64,000 nt of DNA, taken from positions 1 through 64,000 of the forward strand of contig JAFEAP010000005.1 in the NCBI GenBank assembly GCA_018266355.1, read 5' to 3'. The translations under genes and the position numbers were made by a program. Shown piece by piece: positions 8,781-16,059 of the stretch (the stretch's first letter is position 1; each line of letters starts with the position of its first letter). The notes under the pieces are model-generated. The model ran no database searches, was not told the origin of the DNA, and saw only the letters and a program-made list of their open reading frames with translations. This stretch comes from Bdellovibrionales bacterium (GTDB lineage Bacteria; Bdellovibrionota; UBA1018).

Positions 8781-9662
8781 ATGTTTATTGCTCGCTCCCC
8801 CCTCCTCCTCTCGGCGATCGCCGCATTGAGTATCGGAAATGCGCACGCGCTAGGAAAGCCCCCGTATCCCCTTCGCGACACGGCCTCGGCGAATCGGCCG
8901 ACGACGCCAGCGGTATCCCGGAACCCAGTCCAGGACGAACTCCGCCCTTCGATCCCGGTCACGGGCTACAACCTCGTCTGGGAAGACGAATTCAAGGGAC
9001 GCAGCCTCGACAGCCGAAACTGGACTGCCTGGAACAAGGCCGTCGAAAATGCCTACGACGATCCGGATTCCGTTCACGTCGACGACGGCGAGCTCACGAT
9101 CCAAACCCATACTGAACGCGACGGTCTCCATCATTCCGGATTCTTGAGCGGGAAGGGCCATTTCGAAACGACGTACGGATATTTCGAAGCGCGAATCAAT
9201 TTCCACGACTCTCCGGGCTCCTGGTGTGCGTTTTGGCTCGAGTCGAGCTCGATCGTGCCCGCAGTTCCGAACGTGACCGGAGTCGAGGTCGACGTCGTCG
9301 AACACCTCCCTGGCAATCCGAACTCCTATCCCGTGCACGTCCACAATTGGTCCTCGAACGGTTTTCGGCAAGATCACACCGCGGTCGGCGGCTCTGCCTA
9401 CACGAATGGACCCTCGCTGGAAGACAACTACCATACGTATGGCGTCCTATGGACGCCGCAAGGATATACGTTTTTCCTCGACGGCGTAAAACAGTGGCAA
9501 ACCTCCGCCTACGCTTCGCACGACAAGAAGTACATGCTCCTTACCTGCGAAGTGCTCGACAATTCGTGGGCCGGATCGATCCCCCGCGGCGGATACGGTA
9601 ACGCGTCTCAAAGCAAAACCCGCATGAAAGTCGACTGGGTTCGCGTTTGGCAAAAGAATTGA
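8781..9662 (+). CDS. Secreted glycoside hydrolase family 16 (beta-glucanase-like)
   Basis: This is a predicted exported endo-beta-glycosidase. A signal peptide (FIARSPLLLSAIAALSIG..AHA) precedes a GH16 jelly-roll domain. NLVWEDEFKG and NWTAWN mark the first strands, GYFEARI and WCAFWLE the core. The catalytic motif ExDxxE is intact as EVDVVE (E169, D171, E174 from this start), and the C-terminus has the typical MKVDWVRVWQ. The ATG at 8781 is preferred over the one at 8763 because GGAG sits 8 nt upstream and the signal peptide follows directly. Laminarin or a bacterial or prey polysaccharide are possible substrates; specificity is not readable. Confidence 0.92.
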   Translation: MFIARSPLLLSAIAALSIGNAHALGKPPYPLRDTASANRPTTPAVSRNPVQDELRPSIPVTGYNLVWEDEFKGRSLDSRNWTAWNKAVENAYDDPDSVHVDDGELTIQTHTERDGLHHSGFLSGKGHFETTYGYFEARINFHDSPGSWCAFWLESSSIVPAVPNVTGVEVDVVEHLPGNPNSYPVHVHNWSSNGFRQDHTAVGGSAYTNGPSLEDNYHTYGVLWTPQGYTFFLDGVKQWQTSAYASHDKKYMLLTCEVLDNSWAGSIPRGGYGNASQSKTRMKVDWVRVWQKN

Positions 9663-9769
9663 GATCCATTTCGATCTCGAACGCGACGCCCGGACGAGTC
9701 TCTTCCGGAACGCCGCGTGTCCTCCTGAAAAACGAGACTCAATCCACAAACGAAATGAAAAGGTGACCC

Positions 9770-10249
9770 ATGAAAATGAAAGCGATGCTTAGCTTTGTCT
9801 TCGGTCTTGTCTGCGTCCAATCCGCCTTGGCTTATCCGCTTCCGCAAGGAACCTATCGGGAGCCGTCCGGGGCGATCTATTATTCGAACGGCGTCGGAGC
9901 CTACTGCTCGTACGCGAACTACAGCGATTACGTGAAATTCGCCCGCGCTCATCCGGACATGCCGCTCCAACCGATCGAGCGCATGCCGCGAAGCATGCGC
10001 TACGACGGCGCCTGCCAAATCGGCGATGTAACGTCGAACCCGAATCCGTATCCGGTCCCGCCGACCTACCTTGCTCAAGGATTTTACCGGCTCCCGGGCG
10101 GCGGAATCATCTACTCGAACGGCGTCGGAGCCGCCTGCGGCTTCTATAGCTGGGGCCACTTTCTCCGCCACGGAGGAAGCTCCGGGAACTGGATCGACAT
10201 CGCCGGCCTCCCTTACGGAATCCGTTACGACGGCTATTGCGCGAACTAA
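9770..10249 (+). CDS. Secreted protein made of two YYSNG cysteine modules
   Basis: This is a 159-aa exported protein with a signal peptide (about 1-21, ending ALA). The mature part is two modules at 27-82 and 104-157, joined by a Pro/Asn-rich linker. Each has GxYR, I(Y/I)YSNG, a central Cys, an aromatic segment (YANYSDY or FYSWGHF) and an RYDGxC end. The modules are clearly homologous to those in the product of the gene at 6784-7674. It follows the GH16 gene by 107 nt in the same direction and has AGGTGA before the ATG. Function unknown; carbohydrate or surface binding is a guess from context only. Confidence 0.85.
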   Translation: MKMKAMLSFVFGLVCVQSALAYPLPQGTYREPSGAIYYSNGVGAYCSYANYSDYVKFARAHPDMPLQPIERMPRSMRYDGACQIGDVTSNPNPYPVPPTYLAQGFYRLPGGGIIYSNGVGAACGFYSWGHFLRHGGSSGNWIDIAGLPYGIRYDGYCAN

Positions 10250-10276
10250 ACGGGTGATCTAGAAATCCCGAAATGG

Positions 10277-10327
10277 AAAACCCCGGAGGACGGCGAATTC
10301 GCCGCTCTTCCGGGGTTTCGTCATTTT
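10277..10327 (+). terminator. Rho-independent terminator after the YYSNG gene
   Basis: AAAACCCCGG (10277-10286) pairs with CCGGGGTTT (10310-10318). The centre holds the palindrome CGGCGAATTCGCCG (10291-10304), and a T-rich run follows to 10327. It separates this transcript from the convergent gene at 10350 and may work in both directions. Confidence 0.75.
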
Positions 10328-10349
10328 TACCGGGTGACGGAGCGCGAAT

Positions 10350-10754
10350 TCAGCGGAGTTCGCAGACGAGCGTGCGATCGAGTTCGGCTTCGTCGATGTC
10401 GTTGTAGACGAAGTGGTAACGGACCTTGAACCGGGTCTTGTGCGCGGCGCGGCCGGCGACGACGGCGTTCGGGAGGTCGAGGGTGAATCCCCAGTTTCCG
10501 TCCCAGAGGTCGTACGTCTTCATTCCCGGAAGCTTCGACTTCGTGAGCTCGAGGTTCGCGGCTTCGTCCTTGGTCGCGATCGAGAGATAACCGGCGCAGA
10601 GGTCCTTCGTCGCGCGAGTGATCGTGAGCGAACGCGGCGATTCCATCACGAACTGAAGGCGCTCGCGGGTATTCTCGCCGATGCAGTTCACGACTTGGGC
10701 GGCGGAAGCGGAGAAGGACGAAAGGGCGATGGCCAGCATCAGGAACGTTTTCAT
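10350..10754 (-). CDS. Small secreted protein, hypothetical
   Basis: This is a 134-aa exported protein. The signal peptide MKTFLMLAIALSSFSASA is followed by a mature part with three cysteines (VNCIGE, DLCAG, LVCEL) and mostly beta-prone sequence. The ATG at 10754 is chosen over 10778 because GAGGAG lies just upstream and the signal peptide then begins correctly. No family recognised. The same size and Cys pattern recur in other secreted unknowns in the window. Confidence 0.7.
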   Translation of the reverse strand: MKTFLMLAIALSSFSASAAQVVNCIGENTRERLQFVMESPRSLTITRATKDLCAGYLSIATKDEAANLELTKSKLPGMKTYDLWDGNWGFTLDLPNAVVAGRAAHKTRFKVRYHFVYNDIDEAELDRTLVCELR

Positions 10755-10876
10755 GGGGACTCCTCGGAGCGAAACCACGGGCTGCGCTCGGAAATCGGTT
10801 TCGCCGAATCGGCGGTGAACGAGGAGATAGTCGAACCGTTCGATGCGTTCACCTTAATAATGCGGATCGTCGTTAT

Positions 10877-11857
10877 CTAATTCAAAGATAGGACTTCGGC
10901 CGGCATCCGGCGGGGGAATCCGAGCGCCTTCCCTTGGTAGCTCCCCCGCTCGCGCATGATCGCGAGGATCCGATTATACGGTTCCCAGTGGGTCATCGAC
11001 CAGGCCGGCGCGACGAGTTCCTTCGCGTGGGAGGCCTTCGCTTGGAGCCGTTCGACGTAGATCGACGGATCGAGGTGCTCGAGAAACTCGATCACCCGCT
11101 CGGCGTATTCGTCGACGGTGAGCATCGGGATCGGCGCGGCCGCGTGCATCTCGGCGAGCTTCGTGTATTTCAGCACCATCATCTGATGGAGTTTCACTCC
11201 CCGCACCCCGGAGCGGTTCATCTCGAGGGCCGCATCCCGAGGCGCGGTCGGGGAATCCGTCGGCGCGCCGAAGATGAAGTGGGCGCAGGTGTGGACCGAA
11301 GGCGCGCGTTCGCGCATCTTCCGCAGCGCCTCGCGCGAACAATCGCCGTCGTGGCCGCGGATGAACCATTCGAGGGTCGGATTCTCGAAGCTCTGCACTC
11401 CGAGTTCGAGCGAAACGTAGTGCTCGCGCGCGAGCTCCTCGAGCAAATCGATCACGGAATCGGGAAGGCAATCCGGCCGGGTGCCGATCGCGAGGCCCGC
11501 GATCTCCGGATGCGAGAGCGCTTCGAGATAGATCCCGCGGAGGTACTCGGCGTCCGAGTAGGTGTTCGTGTAGCTCTGGAAATACGCGATGTGCTTTTCG
11601 GACTTGAATCGCTCGCGGGTTCCCGGGAGGCGGCGGTCGATCTGGTCGACGATTTCGCCTCCCCGCCCCTGTTTGCCGAAGAAGCTCGAGCTTCCCCGCA
11701 CGTCGCAGAAAGTGCAGCCGCCCTTCGTGATCGTCCCGTCGCGGGTCGGGCACGTGAGCCCCGAGTTCACGACGACCTTATAGGTCTTCCCGCCGAAGGT
11801 TTCGCGGAGGTAGCGCGAGTAATGGTAATAGAGGGAGTGGTCCTCAGCCGGTTGCAC
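10877..11857 (-). CDS. TIGR01212 family radical SAM protein (YhcC-like)
   Basis: This is a radical SAM enzyme of the YhcC/TIGR01212 group. The [4Fe-4S]-binding cysteines are C36, C48 and C51 in CPTRDGTITKGGCTFC, the extended spacing typical of this family. It is 326 aa, the usual length, with family blocks YFQSYTNTY and LELGVQS. The reaction is not established for the family; a role in RNA modification or redox chemistry is only conjecture. Its start overlaps the end of rlmN by 14 nt, so it is the second gene of an rlmN operon. Confidence 0.9.
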   Translation of the reverse strand: MQPAEDHSLYYHYSRYLRETFGGKTYKVVVNSGLTCPTRDGTITKGGCTFCDVRGSSSFFGKQGRGGEIVDQIDRRLPGTRERFKSEKHIAYFQSYTNTYSDAEYLRGIYLEALSHPEIAGLAIGTRPDCLPDSVIDLLEELAREHYVSLELGVQSFENPTLEWFIRGHDGDCSREALRKMRERAPSVHTCAHFIFGAPTDSPTAPRDAALEMNRSGVRGVKLHQMMVLKYTKLAEMHAAAPIPMLTVDEYAERVIEFLEHLDPSIYVERLQAKASHAKELVAPAWSMTHWEPYNRILAIMRERGSYQGKALGFPRRMPAEVLSLN

Positions 11858-13205
11858 TCGGTTCCTCCGGGCGGACCCAGTCCTTATGCTTGTCCGTCCC
11901 GCGCGCGGTTCCGAAGATCGAGCGGAGCTGGCCGCACGCCGCGAGGATGTCTCGGCCGCGGGAAATCCGCACCGTCGCGGTGACGCCGCGGTCGAGGAGG
12001 TAGCGCTGGAAGGCTTTCACCTTCACGTCGTCCGGGCGTTTGAACTCGGCGCCGGAGTGCTCGTTGAACGGGATGAGGTTCAGTTTCGACGGGATCCCGC
12101 GGGTGAGCTTCACCACGCGCGCGGCGTCCTCGAGCGTGTCGTTGAAGTCGCGGAGCATGACGTATTCGAAAGTGATCCGGCGATGCGGCCCGAGCGGGAA
12201 GTTCCGGCAGGCCTCCATCAGCGCGGCGATGTTCCACCGCTTATTCACCGGCATGATCGCCGAGCGCTGCTCGTCGTTCGAGGCGTTCAGCGAGATCGCG
12301 AGCGAAACGTCGACGCGCTTTCCGAGTTCCTCGATCGCGGGCACGAGGCCCGACGTCGAGACGGTGACTTTCCGTTTCGAGAACCCGAGGCCGTCCTGGT
12401 CGAGCAGGATTTGGCAGGCTTTCGCGACGTTGTCGAGGTTGTGGAGCGGCTCGCCCATCCCCATGAAGACGATATTCGTGATCGGAGCGCGCCGGCGGAG
12501 TTCGTGGACCTGGGTCACGATCTCGTGGGTCTGGAGGTGGCGATCGAGGCCCTGGACGCCAGTGAGGCAGAACTTGCAAGCCATCGCGCAGCCGACCTGC
12601 GACGAGATACAAGCCGTGAGCCGGCGCCACTGACCGGAGTCGACGGTCGCGTCCGACTGCCGACCGGAGAAACGCACGCCCTTCGCCATTTGCGCGGCTT
12701 CGGATTCGGGCCGCTTCGGATTCAGCGCGCCCTTCGCGCCCACGCGGACGTTCGACCATCCGGTCGCGCTCGGCGAAAGCGCGGGAGTCGCAGCGAGGTC
12801 TTCGGCGTCTTCCTTTTCGGAGAGGCGATCGATCGCCTCGACGCCGGATTTTTCCTGGAGCGCGGCGGGAATGATCACCGACTCGATCGTCTTTTGATCG
12901 TGAAGCGTCCAGAGGAACTTGTGGGTGCCGTCGAGCGCCTGGTTCGAAACCCGCTCCGTGAGGCGGAAGACTTCGACGTTCTCCTTCAGCCACCCGCGGA
13001 GTTCCTTCGAGATGTCGGTCATCTCGTCGTAGTCGGTGACGAAGCGCTGGTAAACCCAGTGGAAGAGCTGCTGCGCACGGTAGGCGGCTTGTTTCTTCGC
13101 TTTCCGCTCGCGTTCTTCTTCCCCGATCTCGCGGCCCCGCACGCGGGCGAACGGAAGGATGAGTTCCGCGAGCTCGGCTTTCGTGAGGGATTGGAAATAG
13201 ATCAT
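11844..13205 (-). CDS. rlmN: Dual-specificity 23S rRNA/tRNA adenine-C2 methyltransferase RlmN with insertion
   Basis: RlmN methylates A2503 of 23S rRNA and A37 of some tRNAs by radical SAM chemistry. The cluster motif CAMACKFC (C206, C210, C213) is intact, as is the C-terminal methyl-carrying Cys in ILAACGQL. At 453 aa it is about 70-80 residues longer than usual. The extra sequence lies mainly at residues 116-194, just before the radical SAM domain, is Ser/Ala/Asp-rich and looks disordered. It heads the operon with the YhcC-like gene. No good Shine-Dalgarno is visible before the ATG. Confidence 0.94.
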   Translation of the reverse strand: MIYFQSLTKAELAELILPFARVRGREIGEEERERKAKKQAAYRAQQLFHWVYQRFVTDYDEMTDISKELRGWLKENVEVFRLTERVSNQALDGTHKFLWTLHDQKTIESVIIPAALQEKSGVEAIDRLSEKEDAEDLAATPALSPSATGWSNVRVGAKGALNPKRPESEAAQMAKGVRFSGRQSDATVDSGQWRRLTACISSQVGCAMACKFCLTGVQGLDRHLQTHEIVTQVHELRRRAPITNIVFMGMGEPLHNLDNVAKACQILLDQDGLGFSKRKVTVSTSGLVPAIEELGKRVDVSLAISLNASNDEQRSAIMPVNKRWNIAALMEACRNFPLGPHRRITFEYVMLRDFNDTLEDAARVVKLTRGIPSKLNLIPFNEHSGAEFKRPDDVKVKAFQRYLLDRGVTATVRISRGRDILAACGQLRSIFGTARGTDKHKDWVRPEEPSATG

Positions 13206-13361
13206 GGGGGCTTAGACGTAACACGCCGCACGAGGCACCTCAATAGAGGCGCGTGGTTTCCGCGGGACCTCCTCGGCGCATCCCAACTACTCGTAATGAA
13301 TGACTTTTTAGACTCTACACCGGCTCCGAAACGAGATTTCCCGAATTCGCCCCGTCCGGGT

Positions 13362-13388
13362 GTAACTTCGGGGGCGTCCCCGCGAATC
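13362..13388 (+). promoter_or_regulatory. ECF-type promoter upstream of the sigma factor gene
   Basis: GTAACTT (13362-13368), 14 nt, CGAATC (13383-13388). The identical pair with identical 14-nt spacing occurs before the spondin gene (14641-14667). The expected transcript start would fall at about 13394-13396, right at the ribosome binding site. A shared motif in front of an ECF gene and its neighbour fits autoregulation. Confidence 0.6.
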
Positions 13389-13408
13389 TCTAGAAGGAGA
13401 GTGAAGCC

Positions 13409-13972
13409 ATTCGCTCAAGCCGAACCTCCCCGACGCCCGATCCTTTCGACGAGCTGGTCCGCCGTGCGGTCACCGGCGAGGCGGAGGTCTATCGTGCGCT
13501 CCTCGAGGAAACTCGGCGCTGGGCGGAGCGCTTTATCGGCCACCGGATCCAACCCCCGGAACGCCGCGAGGAGGTCCTTCAAGACGTGTTGCTCTCGGTG
13601 CATCGCTCATTCGCGACCTACGACCCGCGCTATCCGTTTCGGGCGTGGCTGAAAGCCGTCGTCACTTCCCGCGTGCGCGACGCCCTTCGCGTCCAGTACG
13701 CGACGGTCGAACGCCTCACCGACGAGGGCGAGCTTCCGGACCAAGCCGCACCCGACGCGACCTCGGCGGACTCCGTCCACGAGCTCCTCGAATCCGCGCT
13801 GCAGGGATTGAACGAAATCCAGCGCCGAATTTTCACCGCGCTGAAACTCGAGGGCCGCACCGTGCGCGAAACCGCGGCCGAACTCGGGATGAGCGAAGGT
13901 GCGACGAAGGTCGCCGCCCACCGGGCCTACCAGAAAATCCGCACCGAACTCACGAAGGAGGACGCCGAATGA
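13409..13972 (+). CDS. ECF-type RNA polymerase sigma factor, apparent ATT start
   Basis: This is a 187-aa extracytoplasmic-function sigma factor. Region 2 runs from PFDELVRRAV through RREEVLQDVLLSVHRSF and PFRAWLKAVV, and region 4 is in LNEIQRRIF through ETAAELGMSEGATKVAAHRAYQKI. No ATG, GTG or TTG lies in frame before region 2. The frame opens at 13394 after a TAG, and ATT 13409 stands 9 nt after a strong AAGGAGA. The first standard start (GTG 13586) would remove most of region 2. A frameshift joining GTG 13401 to this frame is the alternative. Its stop overlaps the anti-sigma ATG (ATGA). Confidence 0.85.
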   Translation: MRSSRTSPTPDPFDELVRRAVTGEAEVYRALLEETRRWAERFIGHRIQPPERREEVLQDVLLSVHRSFATYDPRYPFRAWLKAVVTSRVRDALRVQYATVERLTDEGELPDQAAPDATSADSVHELLESALQGLNEIQRRIFTALKLEGRTVRETAAELGMSEGATKVAAHRAYQKIRTELTKEDAE

Positions 13973-14628
13973 AACCGACCGATACGTCCACCTCCTCCCT
14001 GATCGACCGCCTCGTCGCCGAGCGCCCCGAACGGCGGCCGTTCCGCCTCACCCTCGCGCGCGGCCTCGGCGTCGCCGCCTTCGCCGGAGCGGCCGCGATC
14101 GCGATCGCCCGGGCGACGAAGTTCCGCGCGCCGCTCGCGGACCTCGTGAGCGGTCCGCACGAAGCGATCGAGCTCGGCTTGCTCCTGATCTTCCTCGTTC
14201 TCGCCGTCGTTTTCGCGATCGGTACGGCGATTCCGGGTTGGACCGAACGCCGTCCGCGCCTCACGCGCGTGACGCTCGCGGCTTTCGGATTGGCCGCCGC
14301 GACGATCCTCGTCCGCGCGAGCGAGGGTGCGACCCATTCGCCGTTCTTCGGTTCGTGGGGGATTTCCTGCGCGCTTCTGCTCGCGGCGGTCGGCCTCGGA
14401 AGCGCGCTCCTCCTCTCTTTCATCGTCCGACGCGGAACCGTGACGCGCCCGGCGCTCACGGCGTGGGGCACGACGTTCTTCGGTTGCGCGATGGGCATGC
14501 TCGTCCTCGAACTACACTGCGGCGACGAATCGGCGTCGCACCTCCTCGTCGGACATTTCGGCGGACTTCTGACGTTCGCCCTCTTTTTCGCTCCGTTCGC
14601 CTATCGCCGCCTCGCGAAACGAAAATAA
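13969..14628 (+). CDS. NrsF/DUF1109-type membrane anti-sigma factor
   Basis: This is a 219-aa inner-membrane protein with six predicted helices after a cytoplasmic N-terminus of about 40 residues. The C-terminal half has the NrsF pattern (RRGTVTRPALTAWGTTFFG followed by LHCGDESASHLL), including the conserved Cys/His region. NrsF-type proteins hold their cognate ECF sigma at the membrane. The 4-nt overlap with the sigma gene supports stoichiometric co-production. The inducing signal is unknown. Confidence 0.85.
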   Translation: MKPTDTSTSSLIDRLVAERPERRPFRLTLARGLGVAAFAGAAAIAIARATKFRAPLADLVSGPHEAIELGLLLIFLVLAVVFAIGTAIPGWTERRPRLTRVTLAAFGLAAATILVRASEGATHSPFFGSWGISCALLLAAVGLGSALLLSFIVRRGTVTRPALTAWGTTFFGCAMGMLVLELHCGDESASHLLVGHFGGLLTFALFFAPFAYRRLAKRK

Positions 14629-14640
14629 AATCGGGCCGAA

Positions 14641-14667
14641 GTAACTTCGTCCCCGCGCGCGCGAATC
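14641..14667 (+). promoter_or_regulatory. ECF-type promoter upstream of the spondin-N gene
   Basis: GTAACTT (14641-14647), 14 nt, CGAATC (14662-14667). It matches the element before the ECF sigma gene exactly in both hexamer-like blocks and spacing. The expected start is near 14673, five bases before AAGGAG and 20 before the ATG at 14693. Confidence 0.6.
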
Positions 14668-14692
14668 CTTCTTCAAGAAGGAGCATCTCACC

Positions 14693-15358
14693 ATGCTGAA
14701 AACCCATTCGTCCGTTCTCTCCCTCGTCCTTTTCGCTTCCGCACTTCCGTTCGCCTCCGCACACGCCGGATTTCCCGGCGCGCGCTTCCGCGTCACGGTC
14801 CAAAACGTCACCCCCGGGAACGGCGTCTCGCCGTTCCTCGTCGGAGTATTGAAGGCCGGCCATCCCGTCTTCGAAGTCGGAAAGCCCGCGAGCGTCGGCC
14901 TCGCGACGATCGCCGAGACCGGAAACGCGGCGCCGCTCGCCGACGAGCTTCGCGCGAATCCCGAAACCCTCGTCGTCACCCAGGCCGCCGGCGGTCCGAT
15001 CGGCCCGAGCGAATCGCGTTCCGTCGAATTCGACGTCTCGCCCTTCGAACTCCGTTCGGCGCGCCTGAACGTCGTCGGGATGATCGGCCGGAGCAATGAC
15101 TCGTTCGTCGCGATCCGGGACTTCCCGCTCGCCACCGTCATGCGGATGGGCGAGGTGAATCTCCGGGCGACGAATTACGACGCCGGTTCCGAGGAAAATA
15201 CGGGTAGCTTAGCCGACTTCGGACCGGGCGGCCATCCGACGGCGCACGCCGAGGGATTCGTCACTTTCGACCGCGGATTGAATCCGCGCGGCGACGCGGG
15301 CGATCTCGTCGCTTGGGGCTCGGTCGCGGCGACCGTGAAGATCGAGCGAATCCGCTGA
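14693..15358 (+). CDS. Secreted spondin-N domain protein
   Basis: This is a 221-aa exported protein. The signal peptide ends PFASAHA. The mature part matches the spondin-N domain: VTVQNVTPGNGVSPFLVG, an AS-x-GLA-x-IAETGN block, NDSFVAIRD and YDAGSEEN with its acidic metal-site-like residues. Spondin-N domains are extracellular beta-sandwiches used in adhesion in animals; bacterial copies are poorly studied. Its own ECF-like promoter and position behind the sigma/anti-sigma pair indicate it is a direct target of that system. Confidence 0.88.
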   Translation: MLKTHSSVLSLVLFASALPFASAHAGFPGARFRVTVQNVTPGNGVSPFLVGVLKAGHPVFEVGKPASVGLATIAETGNAAPLADELRANPETLVVTQAAGGPIGPSESRSVEFDVSPFELRSARLNVVGMIGRSNDSFVAIRDFPLATVMRMGEVNLRATNYDAGSEENTGSLADFGPGGHPTAHAEGFVTFDRGLNPRGDAGDLVAWGSVAATVKIERIR

Positions 15359-15371
15359 GTCTTTCGTCCGA

Positions 15372-15410
15372 AAGCGAGGAGGACGCCCCGGTCGAGCGCC
15401 CTCCTCGCTT
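15372..15410. terminator. Bidirectional terminator between spondin and convergent gene
   Basis: AAGCGAGGAGG (15372-15382) and CCTCCTCGCTT (15400-15410) form a perfect 11-bp stem with a 17-nt loop. Short T runs lie on both sides (CGTTTC after, CTTTCG before), fitting two converging transcripts. Confidence 0.75.
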
Positions 15411-15414
15411 CGTT

Positions 15415-15939
15415 TCAGTCCGCCTCGAAACGGGCGAGCCCTTCACAACGGGTCACTTCGACCGTCCCGTACTTCCCGAGCTCGAACCAATCCCGGTCTC
15501 CCCCGAACAGGTCTCCGATTCGCATCGTGCCGCCGGATCCCGATCGCTCCGTGCCGTCCGAGTTCGTCGCCCGCAGGAAATCGAGCTCGAGCAGGCGGAT
15601 AAACCGTCCGGAGCGACCGATCGCCTGTACGGCGAATCCGTTCTTCGGCTCTCGGCGCGCGTGAAGCACGACGTAAACCGTGTTCGGCGTTCCGGAGGGC
15701 GCTCCCGGCGGTGGGGCGATCGAAATGAGATTGCGACGAAGGTCCGCCCGGAAGGCGTCCCGCACGACCCGCCCGTTCGCGTTTCCGTCGGGAGCCGGAT
15801 AGCGAACGTCGCAGAGGACTCCTCGCGGAGGAGACACCGACCTTTCTCCTCCGAGCGCCGTCCAACCCGCTCCGAGAAGCAGCGCCGCCGCCCATCCCGC
15901 GAATACCTTCGTTTGATTCCGAAAAAATAGCTGTGCCAT
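15415..15939 (-). CDS. Exported or membrane-anchored hypothetical protein
   Basis: This is a 174-aa protein with an N-terminal hydrophobic segment (VFAGWAAALLLGAGWTAL) that may be a signal anchor. The periplasmic part has two cysteines (GVLCDV and VTRCEG near the end), a beta-rich centre and a Gly/Ser/Thr-rich loop. It is not a recognised family. It is divergent from the LysR-type gene, and the operator-like palindrome at 16004-16030 lies between them, so the regulator may control it. Confidence 0.7.
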   Translation of the reverse strand: MAQLFFRNQTKVFAGWAAALLLGAGWTALGGERSVSPPRGVLCDVRYPAPDGNANGRVVRDAFRADLRRNLISIAPPPGAPSGTPNTVYVVLHARREPKNGFAVQAIGRSGRFIRLLELDFLRATNSDGTERSGSGGTMRIGDLFGGDRDWFELGKYGTVEVTRCEGLARFEAD

Positions 15940-16003
15940 GAATGTGCCTTTCTGCCGTCGAGGCGGCCGACGCCGGAATAGAACGGAACGCCTTCGCCGT
16001 TAA

Positions 16004-16030
16004 TTGCAAGATTTCCAATCAATCTTGCAA
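16004..16030. promoter_or_regulatory. Operator palindrome between divergent genes
   Basis: TTGCAAGATT (16004-16013), 7-nt spacer, AATCTTGCAA (16021-16030): a perfect 10-bp inverted repeat, 30 nt before the LysR-type start. Another TGCAA follows at 16036. This fits the T-N11-A class of LysR sites and suggests autoregulation. Confidence 0.6.
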
Positions 16031-16059
16031 ATGGGTGCAACTCGGAATAGGTTCCGCCG

